NCBI GenBank assembly: GCA_011389575.1
Contig: JAABUB010000003.1
Location: forward strand, 1 to 64,000
Reading direction: 5' to 3'
From: Desulfotignum sp.
Lineage (GTDB): Bacteria > Desulfobacterota > Desulfobacteria > Desulfobacterales > Desulfobacteraceae
DNA length: 64,000 nt
Position numbers and translations under genes: made by a program. How positions within the stretch are numbered: the first letter of the stretch is position 1; each line of letters opens with the position of its first letter. Positions 18,795 through 27,738 of this stretch are shown here, one piece after another. The notes beneath the pieces are model-generated. The model had not been told where the DNA came from. It did no database searches and saw only the letters and a program-made list of their open reading frames with translations.

Positions 18795-20309
18795 ATGGGA
18801 AAATATGTGAAAACCGGTTCCAAAAGCGGCCGAACCTGGCTGATCCTGTTTCTGGCCGCAACAAGCCTGTTTGTTTTTTTCAGGACAGCTGCAGTACCGG
18901 CAGCGGATAAAACCATTCATGTCATCCCTGTGACCGGTACGGTGGAGCCGGGGATGGCTGCTTTCATCAAAAGAAGCGTGGATGAGATTCTTGCAGCCGA
19001 GCCGGATGCCCTCATAGTTTTCAAGCTGGATTCATTCGGGGGACGGGTGGATTCAGCCCTGGAAATCGTGGAAACCCTTTTATCCATTCCCATGGGACAG
19101 TCCATATCTTATGTGGAAAAACGGGCCATATCTGCCGGCGCCCTCATTGCCCTGGCCGGCAATGTCCTGGTCATGAAGGAAAATACCCTGATCGGGGACT
19201 GTGCCCCCATCATCCAGACCAGTGAAGGCCAGAAAGAGATGGGGGAAAAAACCCAGACCGTGCTCCGGGCCCAGTTTCGGACCCTGGCCAAGAAAAACGA
19301 TTATCCCGAGGTGCTGGCGGAATCCATGGTTACCAAAGGCATGGAGGTCTATGAGGTCACCCTGGATGGAGAAACCAAGTATATGGACAAAATCGGGTTC
19401 AATGACCTGACCGAACAAAAAAAAGAACGTATCACAAAAAAAACAACCGTTGTGGCCGAGGGGGAACTTTTGACCATGGATGATGTGGAAGCCCGGAATC
19501 TGGGATTTTCCAGAGCCAGTGTCACAGACCTGGATCAGGCACTGGCACATCTGGGCTATGAAAATTATACCCTGAAATACATGACAGAATCCTGGTCTGA
19601 AAGCCTGGTCCGGTTTCTCCAGCCGCTGTTGCCCATACTCATGCTGGTGGGGCTCGGTGCCCTGTATACGGAGATTAAGGCTCCGGGCTTCGGGGTTTTC
19701 GGGATCATCGGCATTGTCTGCCTGGGACTGGTCTTTTTGAACCAGTACCTGGTGGGCCTGGCAGATTACACCGAGCTGCTGCTGCTGCTCATCGGCACCC
19801 TGCTCATGGTGGTGGAAGTACTGGTGCTGCCGGGATTCGGCGTGGCAGGCATTGCCGGGATCCTGGTGCTGGCAGCCGGTCTGGTTCTCTCTTTTCAGGG
19901 ATTTGTGGTGCCGGATCCCAAAATGCCCTGGGAAGGCCGTCTTTTGATCCGGAATATAGCCATGGTCCTGGGGGCTTTTGCCGGAGCCCTGGTTTTTTCT
20001 TTGTTCATGCTCAGGTATGTACTGCCCGGAGTGTCCAGGCTTATTAAAGGTCCGTATCTGGAGGCCACCCTTGGCGAAGCTTTGGTGGGATCGGATGAAT
20101 CCCGGTCCGTTGTTGTGGGGGAGTCAGGTACGGCTGTAACGGCTTTGCGGCCTTCGGGAAAAATAAAGATCGGCTCCCGGAAAATCGATGCCATTACCAG
20201 AGGTGAATTTCTGGACCCGGGAACACCTGTAACCGTGGATGCGCTGGAACAGAACCGCGTGTTGGTGAAAGCTGCTGATAGATCTGCATCCAAAAGGAAT
20301 GAATCATGA
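18795..20309 (+). CDS. NfeD-type membrane serine protease (ClpP-like domain plus NfeD domain)
   Basis: The 504-residue product has an N-terminal signal/TM segment, then a ClpP-class domain (residues about 35-230): FKLDSFGGRVDSALEIVE, then the serine nucleophile in KRAISAGALIALAG and the ENTLIGDCAPI stretch. Four to five transmembrane helices follow (for example LLPILMLVGLGALYTEI and LLLLIGTLLMVVEVLVLPGFG), ending in a soluble OB-fold NfeD domain with GESGTAVTALRPSGKI. Such proteases cut stomatin/flotillin-type or membrane substrates. The next gene starts inside its stop codon (ATGA), and floA follows, forming the classic NfeD-flotillin membrane module. Confidence 0.92.
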   Translation: MGKYVKTGSKSGRTWLILFLAATSLFVFFRTAAVPAADKTIHVIPVTGTVEPGMAAFIKRSVDEILAAEPDALIVFKLDSFGGRVDSALEIVETLLSIPMGQSISYVEKRAISAGALIALAGNVLVMKENTLIGDCAPIIQTSEGQKEMGEKTQTVLRAQFRTLAKKNDYPEVLAESMVTKGMEVYEVTLDGETKYMDKIGFNDLTEQKKERITKKTTVVAEGELLTMDDVEARNLGFSRASVTDLDQALAHLGYENYTLKYMTESWSESLVRFLQPLLPILMLVGLGALYTEIKAPGFGVFGIIGIVCLGLVFLNQYLVGLADYTELLLLLIGTLLMVVEVLVLPGFGVAGIAGILVLAAGLVLSFQGFVVPDPKMPWEGRLLIRNIAMVLGAFAGALVFSLFMLRYVLPGVSRLIKGPYLEATLGEALVGSDESRSVVVGESGTAVTALRPSGKIKIGSRKIDAITRGEFLDPGTPVTVDALEQNRVLVKAADRSASKRNES

Positions 20310-20782
20310 AATCCTATATAGTCCCCATTGCGCTCCAGCTGCTGGGGCTGGCGGTCATTGTGATGGAGATTTTTGTGCCCTCTCTGGGGCTTTTATCAGT
20401 TATGGCTGCCGGAATATTATTGTATTCCCTTTATCTGGTATTTAACACCATTTCTTTTTCTATGGGTATGGTGTTTCTGGGGGTGGATATTTTATTGATA
20501 CCGGTTATTCTGATTCTGGGATTCAAGGCCCTGGGGGCCTCTTCTTTATCCCTGCATAAAAAATTGTCCAGCAGGGAAGGGGTTTCTTCCCAGGCCCCGG
20601 ATCTGGTATCATGGAAGGGAAAACAGGGAGAAGCAGTAACGGATTTGCGGCCTTCAGGCACGGTAATGATAGACGGAAAACGCCTGGATGCGGTGACCGA
20701 CGGAGAATATATGGATGCCGGTACACCGGTTGTGGTGACCCTGGTGTCGGGAAACAGAATTGTGGTTGACAAAATCGAATAA
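20306..20782 (+). CDS. Short NfeD protein
   Basis: The 158-residue product has two to three N-terminal transmembrane helices (IALQLLGLAVIVMEIFVPSLGLL and MVFLGVDILLIPVILILGF) and a C-terminal OB-fold that resembles the end of the preceding protease: GKQGEAVTDLRPSGTVMIDG and GTPVVVTLVSGNRIVVDKIE. In other bacteria such proteins partner flotillins. It overlaps the upstream stop by four bases and is followed 12 bases later by floA. The similarity of its C-terminus to that of the upstream gene suggests they interact with the same partner. Confidence 0.9.
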   Translation: MKSYIVPIALQLLGLAVIVMEIFVPSLGLLSVMAAGILLYSLYLVFNTISFSMGMVFLGVDILLIPVILILGFKALGASSLSLHKKLSSREGVSSQAPDLVSWKGKQGEAVTDLRPSGTVMIDGKRLDAVTDGEYMDAGTPVVVTLVSGNRIVVDKIE

Positions 20783-20794
20783 GGAGAAGCAGAC

Positions 20795-21784
20795 ATGGAG
20801 TTTATGTACATCCTGATAATTATTGCCGGTGTAATCGGCGTGGCCCTGTTTTATTTTATTTTTGCCTATATTGCCCTGTGGCTGCAGGCATTGGTGTCCG
20901 GTGCAAAGGTCGGGCTGATCAACATTATTTTCATGCGGTTTCGAAAAGTCCCCCCCAAATTGATTGTGGAGTCCAAGATCATGGCGGTGAAAGCCGGCAT
21001 GGAGATTCCCACGGACAGCCTGGAATCCCATTTTCTGGCCGGCGGGAATGTCTCCCGGGTGGTCCAGGCCCTGATTGCCGCAGACAAGGCCAATATTGAT
21101 CTGACCTTTAACCGGGCTGCCGCCATTGACCTGGCAGGCAGAGATGTGTTGGAAGCGGTGCAAATGTCGGTGAATCCCAAGGTCATTGAAACCCCGCTGG
21201 TGGCGGCCATGGCAAAAGACGGCATTCAGCTCAAGGCGATTTCCCGGGTCACGGTCCGGGCCAATATTGACCGCCTGGTGGGCGGGGCCGGTGCTGAAAC
21301 CATTCTGGCACGGGTGGGAGAAGGCATAGTCACCACCATCGGGTCTGCCGAGACCCACAAAAATGTGCTGGAAAACCCGGATATGATTTCCAAGACAGTA
21401 TTGAAAAAAGGCCTGGATGCCGGCACTGCCTATGAAATTCTGTCCATTGACATTGCAGATGTGGATGTGGGCAAAAACATTGGCGCGGAACTGGAAACCG
21501 ACCGGGCCGAGGCAGACAAGAAAATTGCCCAGGCCAAAGCGGAAGAAAAGCGGGCCATGGCCTTTGCAACGGAACAGGAAATGCGGGCCCGGGTACAGGA
21601 AATGCAGGCCAAGGTGGTGGAGGCGGAAGCCCAGGTGCCCCTGGCCATGGCAGAAGCCTTCAGAAGCGGCAACCTCGGCATCATGGATTATTACAAAATG
21701 AAGAATGTGGCTGCTGACACAAAGATGCGGGACCAGATCGCCAAGGGTGAAACAGACACCACCCAGACAGATCAGAATACATAA
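20795..21784 (+). CDS. floA: Flotillin-like protein FloA
   Basis: FloA is a scaffold of membrane microdomains. The 329-residue product has an N-terminal membrane hairpin ([25 protein letters not shown]), the SPFH domain with [20 protein letters not shown] and [23 protein letters not shown], and a C-terminal alanine/glutamate-rich coiled coil ([29 protein letters not shown]) that is diagnostic for the YqfA/FloA group. It has a good AAGGAG site. The NfeD proteins upstream are its usual companions. Confidence 0.95.
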   Translation: MEFMYILIIIAGVIGVALFYFIFAYIALWLQALVSGAKVGLINIIFMRFRKVPPKLIVESKIMAVKAGMEIPTDSLESHFLAGGNVSRVVQALIAADKANIDLTFNRAAAIDLAGRDVLEAVQMSVNPKVIETPLVAAMAKDGIQLKAISRVTVRANIDRLVGGAGAETILARVGEGIVTTIGSAETHKNVLENPDMISKTVLKKGLDAGTAYEILSIDIADVDVGKNIGAELETDRAEADKKIAQAKAEEKRAMAFATEQEMRARVQEMQAKVVEAEAQVPLAMAEAFRSGNLGIMDYYKMKNVAADTKMRDQIAKGETDTTQTDQNT

Positions 21785-21793
21785 ATCTTTACA

Positions 21794-21836
21794 GCCATGA
21801 ATCCTGTAAAAGGTGAAATTTTACAGGATTCATGGC
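21794..21836 (+). repeat. Perfect 18-bp inverted repeat between floA and the next gene
   Basis: The arms at 21794-21811 and 21819-21836 pair over 18 bases without mismatch around a 7-base loop. No T-run follows, so it is not a standard intrinsic terminator. The AGGAG ribosome site of the next gene lies directly after the 3' arm, so the hairpin could lower read-through or protect the floA message. Confidence 0.75.
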
Positions 21837-21851
21837 AACACAAGGAGTGTC

Positions 21852-22379
21852 ATGAATCTGGAAACCCTTATTAATGTAATTCTGGTGGTTTTTTTTCTTT
21901 TGTTTATCCTGCTTTCCAAAACCCTTGCCTCCAGAAAGAAAAAAACCACCGGGATTCAGAAAAAATTGTCAAAAAATCCCTTGTTTTCTTTTTTTCAGAA
22001 AATCAGGGACCAGGTACAGGAATCTATTCAGGAACTGGAAAAACAGGCCAGGCAGGAAAAACAAAAACAATCGGCAGACACGGATTTCTGGGATGAAATG
22101 GCAGAGCAGGAATGGACAGCAGGGGAACTGGCAGAACACGAAACACCTGCCGAGGCTGAATCACCTTCTTTGGCATCCCAAAGCCCTGCCATAGAAGAGC
22201 GTCAAACACAAAAACACCCCCCCAAAAGACCTGAAAAAAAACTTAGTGATCAGACAGTACCGCCGCCGACCATTCATCCTTATGGCAAACGTCCCAGCCT
22301 CCGCCAGGCGGTTATCTGGGCGGAAATCATCGGCAAGCCCGCGGCCCTGCGGAAAGATCACTCTGATTTTATCATATAG
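21852..22379 (+). CDS. Uncharacterised single-pass membrane protein with charged tail, FloA operon
   Basis: I do not recognise a named family. The 175-residue product begins with one transmembrane helix (INVILVVFFLLFILLSKTLA), then a basic stretch, a glutamine/glutamate-rich helical region (VQESIQELEKQARQEKQKQ), a proline-rich linker and a compact end, LRQAVIWAEIIGKPAALRK, which looks like a conserved short motif. The start at 21852 is set by AAGGAG; a longer frame from 21813 would run through the hairpin. Position behind floA suggests a membrane-domain accessory role (inference). Its 3' end overlaps the convergent P-loop gene by 22 bases. Confidence 0.75.
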   Translation: MNLETLINVILVVFFLLFILLSKTLASRKKKTTGIQKKLSKNPLFSFFQKIRDQVQESIQELEKQARQEKQKQSADTDFWDEMAEQEWTAGELAEHETPAEAESPSLASQSPAIEERQTQKHPPKRPEKKLSDQTVPPPTIHPYGKRPSLRQAVIWAEIIGKPAALRKDHSDFII

Positions 22380-23407
22380 GTTTTGAATATCTTTTCGTGG
22401 GAGATATATTTTTTGCGGGACAGGTCTTCCAGGTACAAACGGATGGCATTGACCCTGCCCAGAATTTCCGATTCCGCCCGCTGGCGCATCAACCGTTTTG
22501 TTTGGATGATTTCTTTATGACGGATGCAGGTTACCTTGGGGTTTCCCATGGCCCGCTTGAAGTAGTTTCCCGGTTCTCCTGACAGGGCTGTCTGGTAATC
22601 ATTGGGGGTGATGACCGATGCATCCACCGCAATGCCCCGTTCCTCAAACCGGGTGAGATTGGCCATGATCCGTTTTTTGAATATACGGCGTAAAAACGGG
22701 ATACCTGCCAGCCAGCGGTAAAAGTTTTGTTTTTTCTTTGCAGCGATTTTTACGGCAAATTGCGGGTCCACATCTTCCAGGTTGGTAAACAGGCTGTGGC
22801 TGGCCATGATTTCTTTTTTTTTCTGCTTCCAGTCCACGGTGGGAATAACCTGGTTTCTGAATATCACTGTTTCCAGGGCTTCTCTGACCGTGGCGCTTTT
22901 GCCGCTGCCGGAGGAGCCTTCTACGAGTACGATAGGGGCCTTTGGTATGTCTGTATCTTCAACATATTCTTTGCGGATATGCACCCGGTAGATTCTTTCA
23001 AAGGTTTCTGCCAGTTCCACAGGTACGTGTATATCGGTGAGTTCTTTATCCAGAACCGCGATAAGGTAGTGGTACTTGGCTTTGGTCAGTTCTTTTTCAA
23101 TGATGCGGTTCCAGGAGGCCCCGGGATTGGTTTCGCCGGAATATAAAAACCGTTTTTTCCAGTCTGTCAGTACTTCAGGGTTGTTGAGCACGGCCATGGT
23201 TTTCTTTTTTTGCCGCATGAAAAATACAAGGTAAAAAAAATTCTTGGCAGCACTGATCATTGGATGGGGTGGCTTATACTGGTTGAGGCGGGACCGGACA
23301 AATACCTTGGTGTCATAGGTCCAGGTGGACACCAGGGATTCGATCTGCCGGATATTTTCTTCAGGCAGGGTGATGTAGGTTTTTTCTTTGGTGATGCGTT
23401 TCGCCAT
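22358..23407 (-). CDS. P-loop ATPase-like protein, function unknown
   Basis: The 349-residue product has a clear Walker A motif, VEGSSGSGKSATV, near residue 170, preceded by a helical region (SAAKNFFYLVFFMRQKKK is hydrophobic and might touch the membrane). No convincing Walker B aspartate string follows; the C-terminal half is very basic (IPFLRRIFKKRIMANLTRF) and ends in helices. It may be a kinase-like P-loop protein or an AAA protein that has lost part of its core. The ATG at 23407 is preferred over a TTG 15 bases upstream. A small gene with an in-frame UGA lies 29 bases upstream on the same strand, so the two probably form an operon. Confidence 0.7.
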   Translation of the reverse strand: MAKRITKEKTYITLPEENIRQIESLVSTWTYDTKVFVRSRLNQYKPPHPMISAAKNFFYLVFFMRQKKKTMAVLNNPEVLTDWKKRFLYSGETNPGASWNRIIEKELTKAKYHYLIAVLDKELTDIHVPVELAETFERIYRVHIRKEYVEDTDIPKAPIVLVEGSSGSGKSATVREALETVIFRNQVIPTVDWKQKKKEIMASHSLFTNLEDVDPQFAVKIAAKKKQNFYRWLAGIPFLRRIFKKRIMANLTRFEERGIAVDASVITPNDYQTALSGEPGNYFKRAMGNPKVTCIRHKEIIQTKRLMRQRAESEILGRVNAIRLYLEDLSRKKYISHEKIFKTYMIKSE

Positions 23408-23436
23408 CTGTTTTTCCCCCAAAAAGCCGGTGTAAA

Positions 23437-23799
23437 CTAGGGTTTTTCCTGACGAGATGCGCTGGAATCAGGTGTACGGAATGCATTTTCCGGCAGGGTT
23501 AATGCAGGTACCCCCTCTTTTCCATGGAGCACAAAGGTTTTCTGGTCTGTCTGATTTTTTTCATAGGCATCCGCCCACTTCTGCTGGGACAAAAACTCAA
23601 GGAGGGACGGGCTCACGGCCCGGTTCTGTGGCTTGCCCAGGGCCAGGTGCAGGGCCTGGATGCCTTCAAGGTAGGCTTTGTACAGTTTTTTTATGCGCTG
23701 GGCTTCCTGGTCTGCGGCATAGTTTTCCGCTTCTGCGATGAGCTGGCGCCGCTGTTTATCACACAGGTCACATCAGTTTTGTCGCCGTTCGAATGGCAT
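23437..23799 (-). CDS. Hidden small gene with in-frame UGA at codon 9: possible selenoprotein or nonsense-mutated gene
   Basis: A 112-codon open frame without a usual start codon reads CDLCDKQRRQLIAEAENYAA, then QRIKKLYKAYLEGIQALHLA and LLEFLSQQKWADAYEKN, ending TAG at 23437. The sequence is strongly protein-like (amphipathic helices, no rare-codon noise). Directly upstream in the same frame is ATG-CCA...AAC-TGA, so the natural product would be MPFERRQN, a UGA codon at 23775-23773, then CDLC. If UGA encodes selenocysteine the motif is U-C-x-x-C, a plausible redox or metal site. A short CUGU/ACAG stem just after the UGA is a weak SECIS candidate. Alternatives are a Trp or Arg codon mutated to a stop, or a rare start downstream. 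It precedes the P-loop gene by 29 bases. Confidence 0.6.
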
Positions 23800-23906
23800 G
23801 GACCAGCGCTTTGATGTATTTACTTTTTTTGCATGTGCCTGTGGATATTTTTTCTGATGAACATTTCTATTGACACACATCACATAAGTTATAAGAATAT
23901 GACCGC

Positions 23907-25256
23907 ATGAACCCTGCATTCATCCATGAACCGGCCCGGAAAACCCCGGTATTGACCGAAACCGATGTGGTGGTGGTGGGTGCCGGTCCGTCCGGCCTGG
24001 CTGCGGCCATTGCCGCAGCCAGGGAGGGGGTGGACACCCTGCTGGTGGACCGGTACGGTTGTTTTGGCGGCAACATCACCCAGGCCATGGTGGAATCCAT
24101 CGGCTGGTACCGACATGAAGGCACGGTGGAATCCCCTGGCATCGGGCTGGAATTTGAGGTAGAAGCCAGAAAGTTCAGTGGCGCGCGCAAAGAACCCCAA
24201 TCCATTTCCCAGGCCCTGGAGGCGGACACCTTCAAGTGCGTGGCTGACCATATGGTGCAGCAGGCCGGGATAACGCCGTTTCTGCACTGCCTGGGGGTGG
24301 CCCCCCTCTTGTCGGGAAATACCGTCACCGGGGTGGTGACGGAAAGCAAGCAGGGCCGCCTGGCCATACTGGCAAAAACCGTGATCGACTGCACCGGAGA
24401 TGCAGACATCGCCTTCCGGGCCGGGGCTCCCTGCATCCATCCACCAAGGGACCAGCTGGAGGGGGTATCAGTCTCGTTCGGATGCAGCGGGGTGGACCGC
24501 CGTCGTTTCCTGGCCTATGTGGAGAATAATCCCGGTACCCTGGGCCAGTGGGCCGGAAAAACAACAGGAAAAGAAGAGAGTCTGTTCAGCCCCTACCTGG
24601 CCGAACCCTTTGACAGGGCCCGTGCTGCCGGTGAAATACCGGCAGAGGTCTTGACGGCCGGATTCTGGAGCAGCCTCACGGACACGGGCGAGGCCACCTA
24701 TATGAACATGACCTATATGCTGGGCCTGGATCCCACAAAAATCAAAGACCTCACCCATGGGGAGATGGAAGGCAGAAAACAGGCCATGGCCGCCATTGCG
24801 GCCCTGCGCAAATACACCCCCGGGTTCGAAAACGCCCGGCTGCGCACATTCGGTTCTTCTTTAGGGGTCCGCGAGTCCCGGAAAATCACAGGCCGTCACA
24901 CCATGACCGGGGAACAGGTGCAGAACCAGGCCCGGTTTGAAGACAGTATCGGCATTTTTCCGGAGTTCCTGGATGCCTACGGCGTGGTGATCATCCCCAC
25001 CACAGGCAGGTATTTTCAGGTGCCCTACGGCATCATGCTGCCCTGTTCCGTAGAAAACCTGCTGGTGGCGGGCCGGTGTGTGTCCGGGGACAGAATCTCC
25101 CATGCGGCCCTCCGCCAGATGATGTGCTGCACCGTCACCGGACAGGGCGCGGGGACGGCTGCGGCCGTGGCTGTCAAAACCGGCACCACCTGCCGAAAGG
25201 TGGATATCAAAAAAGTCCAGTCCGCCTTGAAAAATCAGGGTGTAAGAATCCAATAA
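23907..25256 (+). CDS. FAD-dependent oxidoreductase (FAD_oxidored family)
   Basis: The 449-residue product has an N-terminal Rossmann FAD site, VVVVGAGPSGLAAAIAAARE-type, followed by LLVDRYGCFGGNIT, the CTGDADIAFRAGAPC segment typical of the FAD-dependent group related to HdrA-like and glucose-inhibited-division-like oxidoreductases, and a C-terminal FAD closing motif ENLLVAGRCVSGDRISHAA. The substrate cannot be assigned. No Fe-S motif is present. TTGACA at 23870-23875 with a plausible -10 around 23892-23898 would place transcription start almost at the ATG, and no Shine-Dalgarno is evident, so the message may be nearly leaderless. It stands alone between the P-loop gene and the restriction-modification pair. 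Confidence 0.85.
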   Translation: MNPAFIHEPARKTPVLTETDVVVVGAGPSGLAAAIAAAREGVDTLLVDRYGCFGGNITQAMVESIGWYRHEGTVESPGIGLEFEVEARKFSGARKEPQSISQALEADTFKCVADHMVQQAGITPFLHCLGVAPLLSGNTVTGVVTESKQGRLAILAKTVIDCTGDADIAFRAGAPCIHPPRDQLEGVSVSFGCSGVDRRRFLAYVENNPGTLGQWAGKTTGKEESLFSPYLAEPFDRARAAGEIPAEVLTAGFWSSLTDTGEATYMNMTYMLGLDPTKIKDLTHGEMEGRKQAMAAIAALRKYTPGFENARLRTFGSSLGVRESRKITGRHTMTGEQVQNQARFEDSIGIFPEFLDAYGVVIIPTTGRYFQVPYGIMLPCSVENLLVAGRCVSGDRISHAALRQMMCCTVTGQGAGTAAAVAVKTGTTCRKVDIKKVQSALKNQGVRIQ

Positions 25257-25506
25257 ACCAAAGACATCCCGGTGGTTCATCAGGGTCGATTTCTGAAAAG
25301 GAAGAGATAGCGTTTCCATGAGGGAGGATACCCTCCATTTGGTGTATACAAAACAGACAGATTGTGCCATATAATGCAGCATCCGGTCACAAATATTCAG
25401 GATGGAAAGAGGCAACCTCTTTGGCAAATTATGTGGAAAAAAACGAAAAGACAGACAAATTCTCACCCACATCGGTTCAGCGGATGGCAGCGGTGAAAGA
25501 CTTTTT

Positions 25507-27723
25507 ATGATAGAAAACAATTTTGACATTGCTTTTATCGCAGATTTGGCGCTTCGTGAAAAACAGATTCAGCAGAACTACCGCCCTGTTATCGCTGTTC
25601 ACAAATGGTTTGCCAGACGTCCGGGTACCTTGTTCAGGGGACTTTTGCTGTCTGAATTTCTGGGGAGCAAACCTTTGCGAGACACCTTTTATGAATCAAA
25701 CAATTTTTCAGGTCTTCATGTTGCTGACCCGTTTATGGGAGGCGGCACACCAGTACTTGAAGCCAATAGAACCGGCTGTGATATTACCGGATTTGATATC
25801 AATCCGATGGCCTATTGGATCGTCAAGCAGGAGATCGAACATCTTGACCTTTCAGCCTATACAACAGCAGCCGCTGATCTGCGGGCTTCACTTGAAGCGA
25901 AGATAGGCCATCTGTACCGCACGCGGTGTGTTTTATGTGGATCAGAAAAAGCGCATGTTAAATATTTTCTTTGGATAAAAAATATTGCATGCAAAGCGTG
26001 CGGGGAAAAAATCGATCTGTTTCAAAAATATGTAATTGCAACCGATGCCAGACATCCCAAAAATGTGTTTATCTGTCCTGGTTGCGGTGAATTGACAGAA
26101 ATCGATAACAGGAAAAATCCGGGGCCATGCGCACATTGTCATACGGGACTGACATATGACGGACCTGCCGGAAGAGGACGCTGTAAATGTGCTTCGTGCG
26201 GAACCGATAACAGGTTCCCGGACCCCGGGAACGGACCTCCCCATCACCGTCTGTTTGCCATGGAATATTATTGCAAACGCTGCAAATCGTCTCATACCGG
26301 CCGTTTTTTCAAAAAACCGGATGCAGAAGATAATCAAAAGGCAAAAGAAGCGGAGAAGATGTGGGCATCTATCGCGGCTCGGTTTGTTCCGGATGATAAA
26401 ATACGCAGCGGGGATGAAAGCAACCGGCTTCACCGGTGGGGATATCAATATTACCGGGAAATGTTCAATACAAGGCAGCTTCTGGGGCTGGAGCTTTCCG
26501 CACAAATGATTTTTCGGGTTCCTGATGAACGGGTACGCAATGCCCTCAGTACAAATCTTTCAGATCTGCTCCGGTACCAGAACATGCTGTGCCGATATGA
26601 TACAAAAGCGTTGAAATCTCTTGATATATTTTCCATTCACGGGTTTCCTGTGGGGTTGGTGCAGTGCGAATCCAATTTTCTCGGTATTATGGAACCGGGC
26701 CGTTATACCTGTGTTGGCAGTGGCGGCTGGGCCAATATAATTGAAAAGTTCAAAAAAGCCAAAACATATTGTGACCAGCCATTTGAAGTACAGGTTGTGG
26801 GACGAAAGAAAAAAATCATCCCCATTAGTGAAGAATGGATCGGAGACCGGTTTAACGGAGTTGGCTCCAGTAATATCCGGAAAGTCGACATTTCATGCCG
26901 TGATGCTGCAGGTGCTGATCTGCCGGATAATTCACTGGATGCAGTTTTTACAGATCCGCCTTATTTTGGTAATGTCCAGTATGCCGAACTCATGGATTTC
27001 TGTTATGTCTGGTTGAAAAAACTGGTGGGGCAGACATCTTCCGCTTTTAATGCACCATCAACCAGAAATGCACATGAGTTGACTGGAAACGTTGATATGG
27101 GCCGGGATTTAAAGCATTTTACCGAAGGGCTTTCAGCGGTATTTCAGCGCATGGCAATGGCATTGAAAAACGGTGCCCCGTTCGTTTTTACATATCACCA
27201 CAACAAACTGGAGGCCTACTATCCTGTAGCGGTGGCAATTCTGGATGCCGATCTGGTCTGTTCGGCATCACTTCCCTGCCCCGGTGAAATGGGCGGCTCC
27301 ATTCATATAAACGGCACAGGATCATCTATCATAGATACCGTATTTGTCTGCCGTTCAACAGGTACGATGAAGCGGAAATGGCTGGCTGATTCACCACAGG
27401 CGGTTGCAGAAATTGTGAATGCGGATATCGCCTGTCTTAAAAATGGGAATGTCAAACCAACTCCGGGTGATATCCGGTGTATCATTTTCGGCCACATGGT
27501 TCGCTTGGCCATCTGGTCTTTGCGGTCCCAGTGGAAAAAAGACAAACCGGTCTCGTCACGAATAACTAAAGTTGCCGCCTGGCTTCTGCAGTTCGGACGT
27601 CTGGCGGAAATAGAACAATTTTTAGAAAACGACAAGGCGATGACAAACCCTGATAAAACTTTATTTGCCATTAATGAATCACTGGAGAGCTATGAAACCG
27701 AAAATACAGAAATTCCCTTTTGA
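25507..27723 (+). CDS. DNA methyltransferase with zinc-ribbon insert (COG1743-like), restriction-modification
   Basis: The 738-residue product is an amino-methyltransferase. It begins with the H-K-W-F-A-R-R-P motif (VIAVHKWFARRPGTLFRG) of the DUF1156/COG1743 group, has the AdoMet-binding DPFMGGGTPVLEANRTGCDITG and the catalytic TDPPYFGNVQYAELMDF. Between them lie at least five C-x2-C pairs (CVLC, CKAC, CPGC, CAHC, CKRC), a zinc-ribbon array that probably serves DNA recognition. The start at 25507 gives the family-like N-terminus; an ATG at 25402 would add 35 basic residues. DNA here is AT-richer than its neighbours, consistent with transfer. A PD-(D/E)XK nuclease gene follows at once, so this is the modification half of a type II-like system. 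Confidence 0.88.
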   Translation: MIENNFDIAFIADLALREKQIQQNYRPVIAVHKWFARRPGTLFRGLLLSEFLGSKPLRDTFYESNNFSGLHVADPFMGGGTPVLEANRTGCDITGFDINPMAYWIVKQEIEHLDLSAYTTAAADLRASLEAKIGHLYRTRCVLCGSEKAHVKYFLWIKNIACKACGEKIDLFQKYVIATDARHPKNVFICPGCGELTEIDNRKNPGPCAHCHTGLTYDGPAGRGRCKCASCGTDNRFPDPGNGPPHHRLFAMEYYCKRCKSSHTGRFFKKPDAEDNQKAKEAEKMWASIAARFVPDDKIRSGDESNRLHRWGYQYYREMFNTRQLLGLELSAQMIFRVPDERVRNALSTNLSDLLRYQNMLCRYDTKALKSLDIFSIHGFPVGLVQCESNFLGIMEPGRYTCVGSGGWANIIEKFKKAKTYCDQPFEVQVVGRKKKIIPISEEWIGDRFNGVGSSNIRKVDISCRDAAGADLPDNSLDAVFTDPPYFGNVQYAELMDFCYVWLKKLVGQTSSAFNAPSTRNAHELTGNVDMGRDLKHFTEGLSAVFQRMAMALKNGAPFVFTYHHNKLEAYYPVAVAILDADLVCSASLPCPGEMGGSIHINGTGSSIIDTVFVCRSTGTMKRKWLADSPQAVAEIVNADIACLKNGNVKPTPGDIRCIIFGHMVRLAIWSLRSQWKKDKPVSSRITKVAAWLLQFGRLAEIEQFLENDKAMTNPDKTLFAINESLESYETENTEIPF

Positions 27724-27738
27724 AGCTGCTGTGGTTTT

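Noticed and set aside
23751..23775. SECIS element after the UGA
   Set aside because: Not listed as a feature: the only stem seen is four base pairs and nearer to the UGA than usual bacterial SECIS loops, so it stays a hypothesis within the gene entry.
23457..23814. Two plus-strand frames of about 95 codons
   Set aside because: They lie opposite the hidden minus-strand gene with the in-frame UGA, whose sequence is more protein-like and which has a downstream partner.
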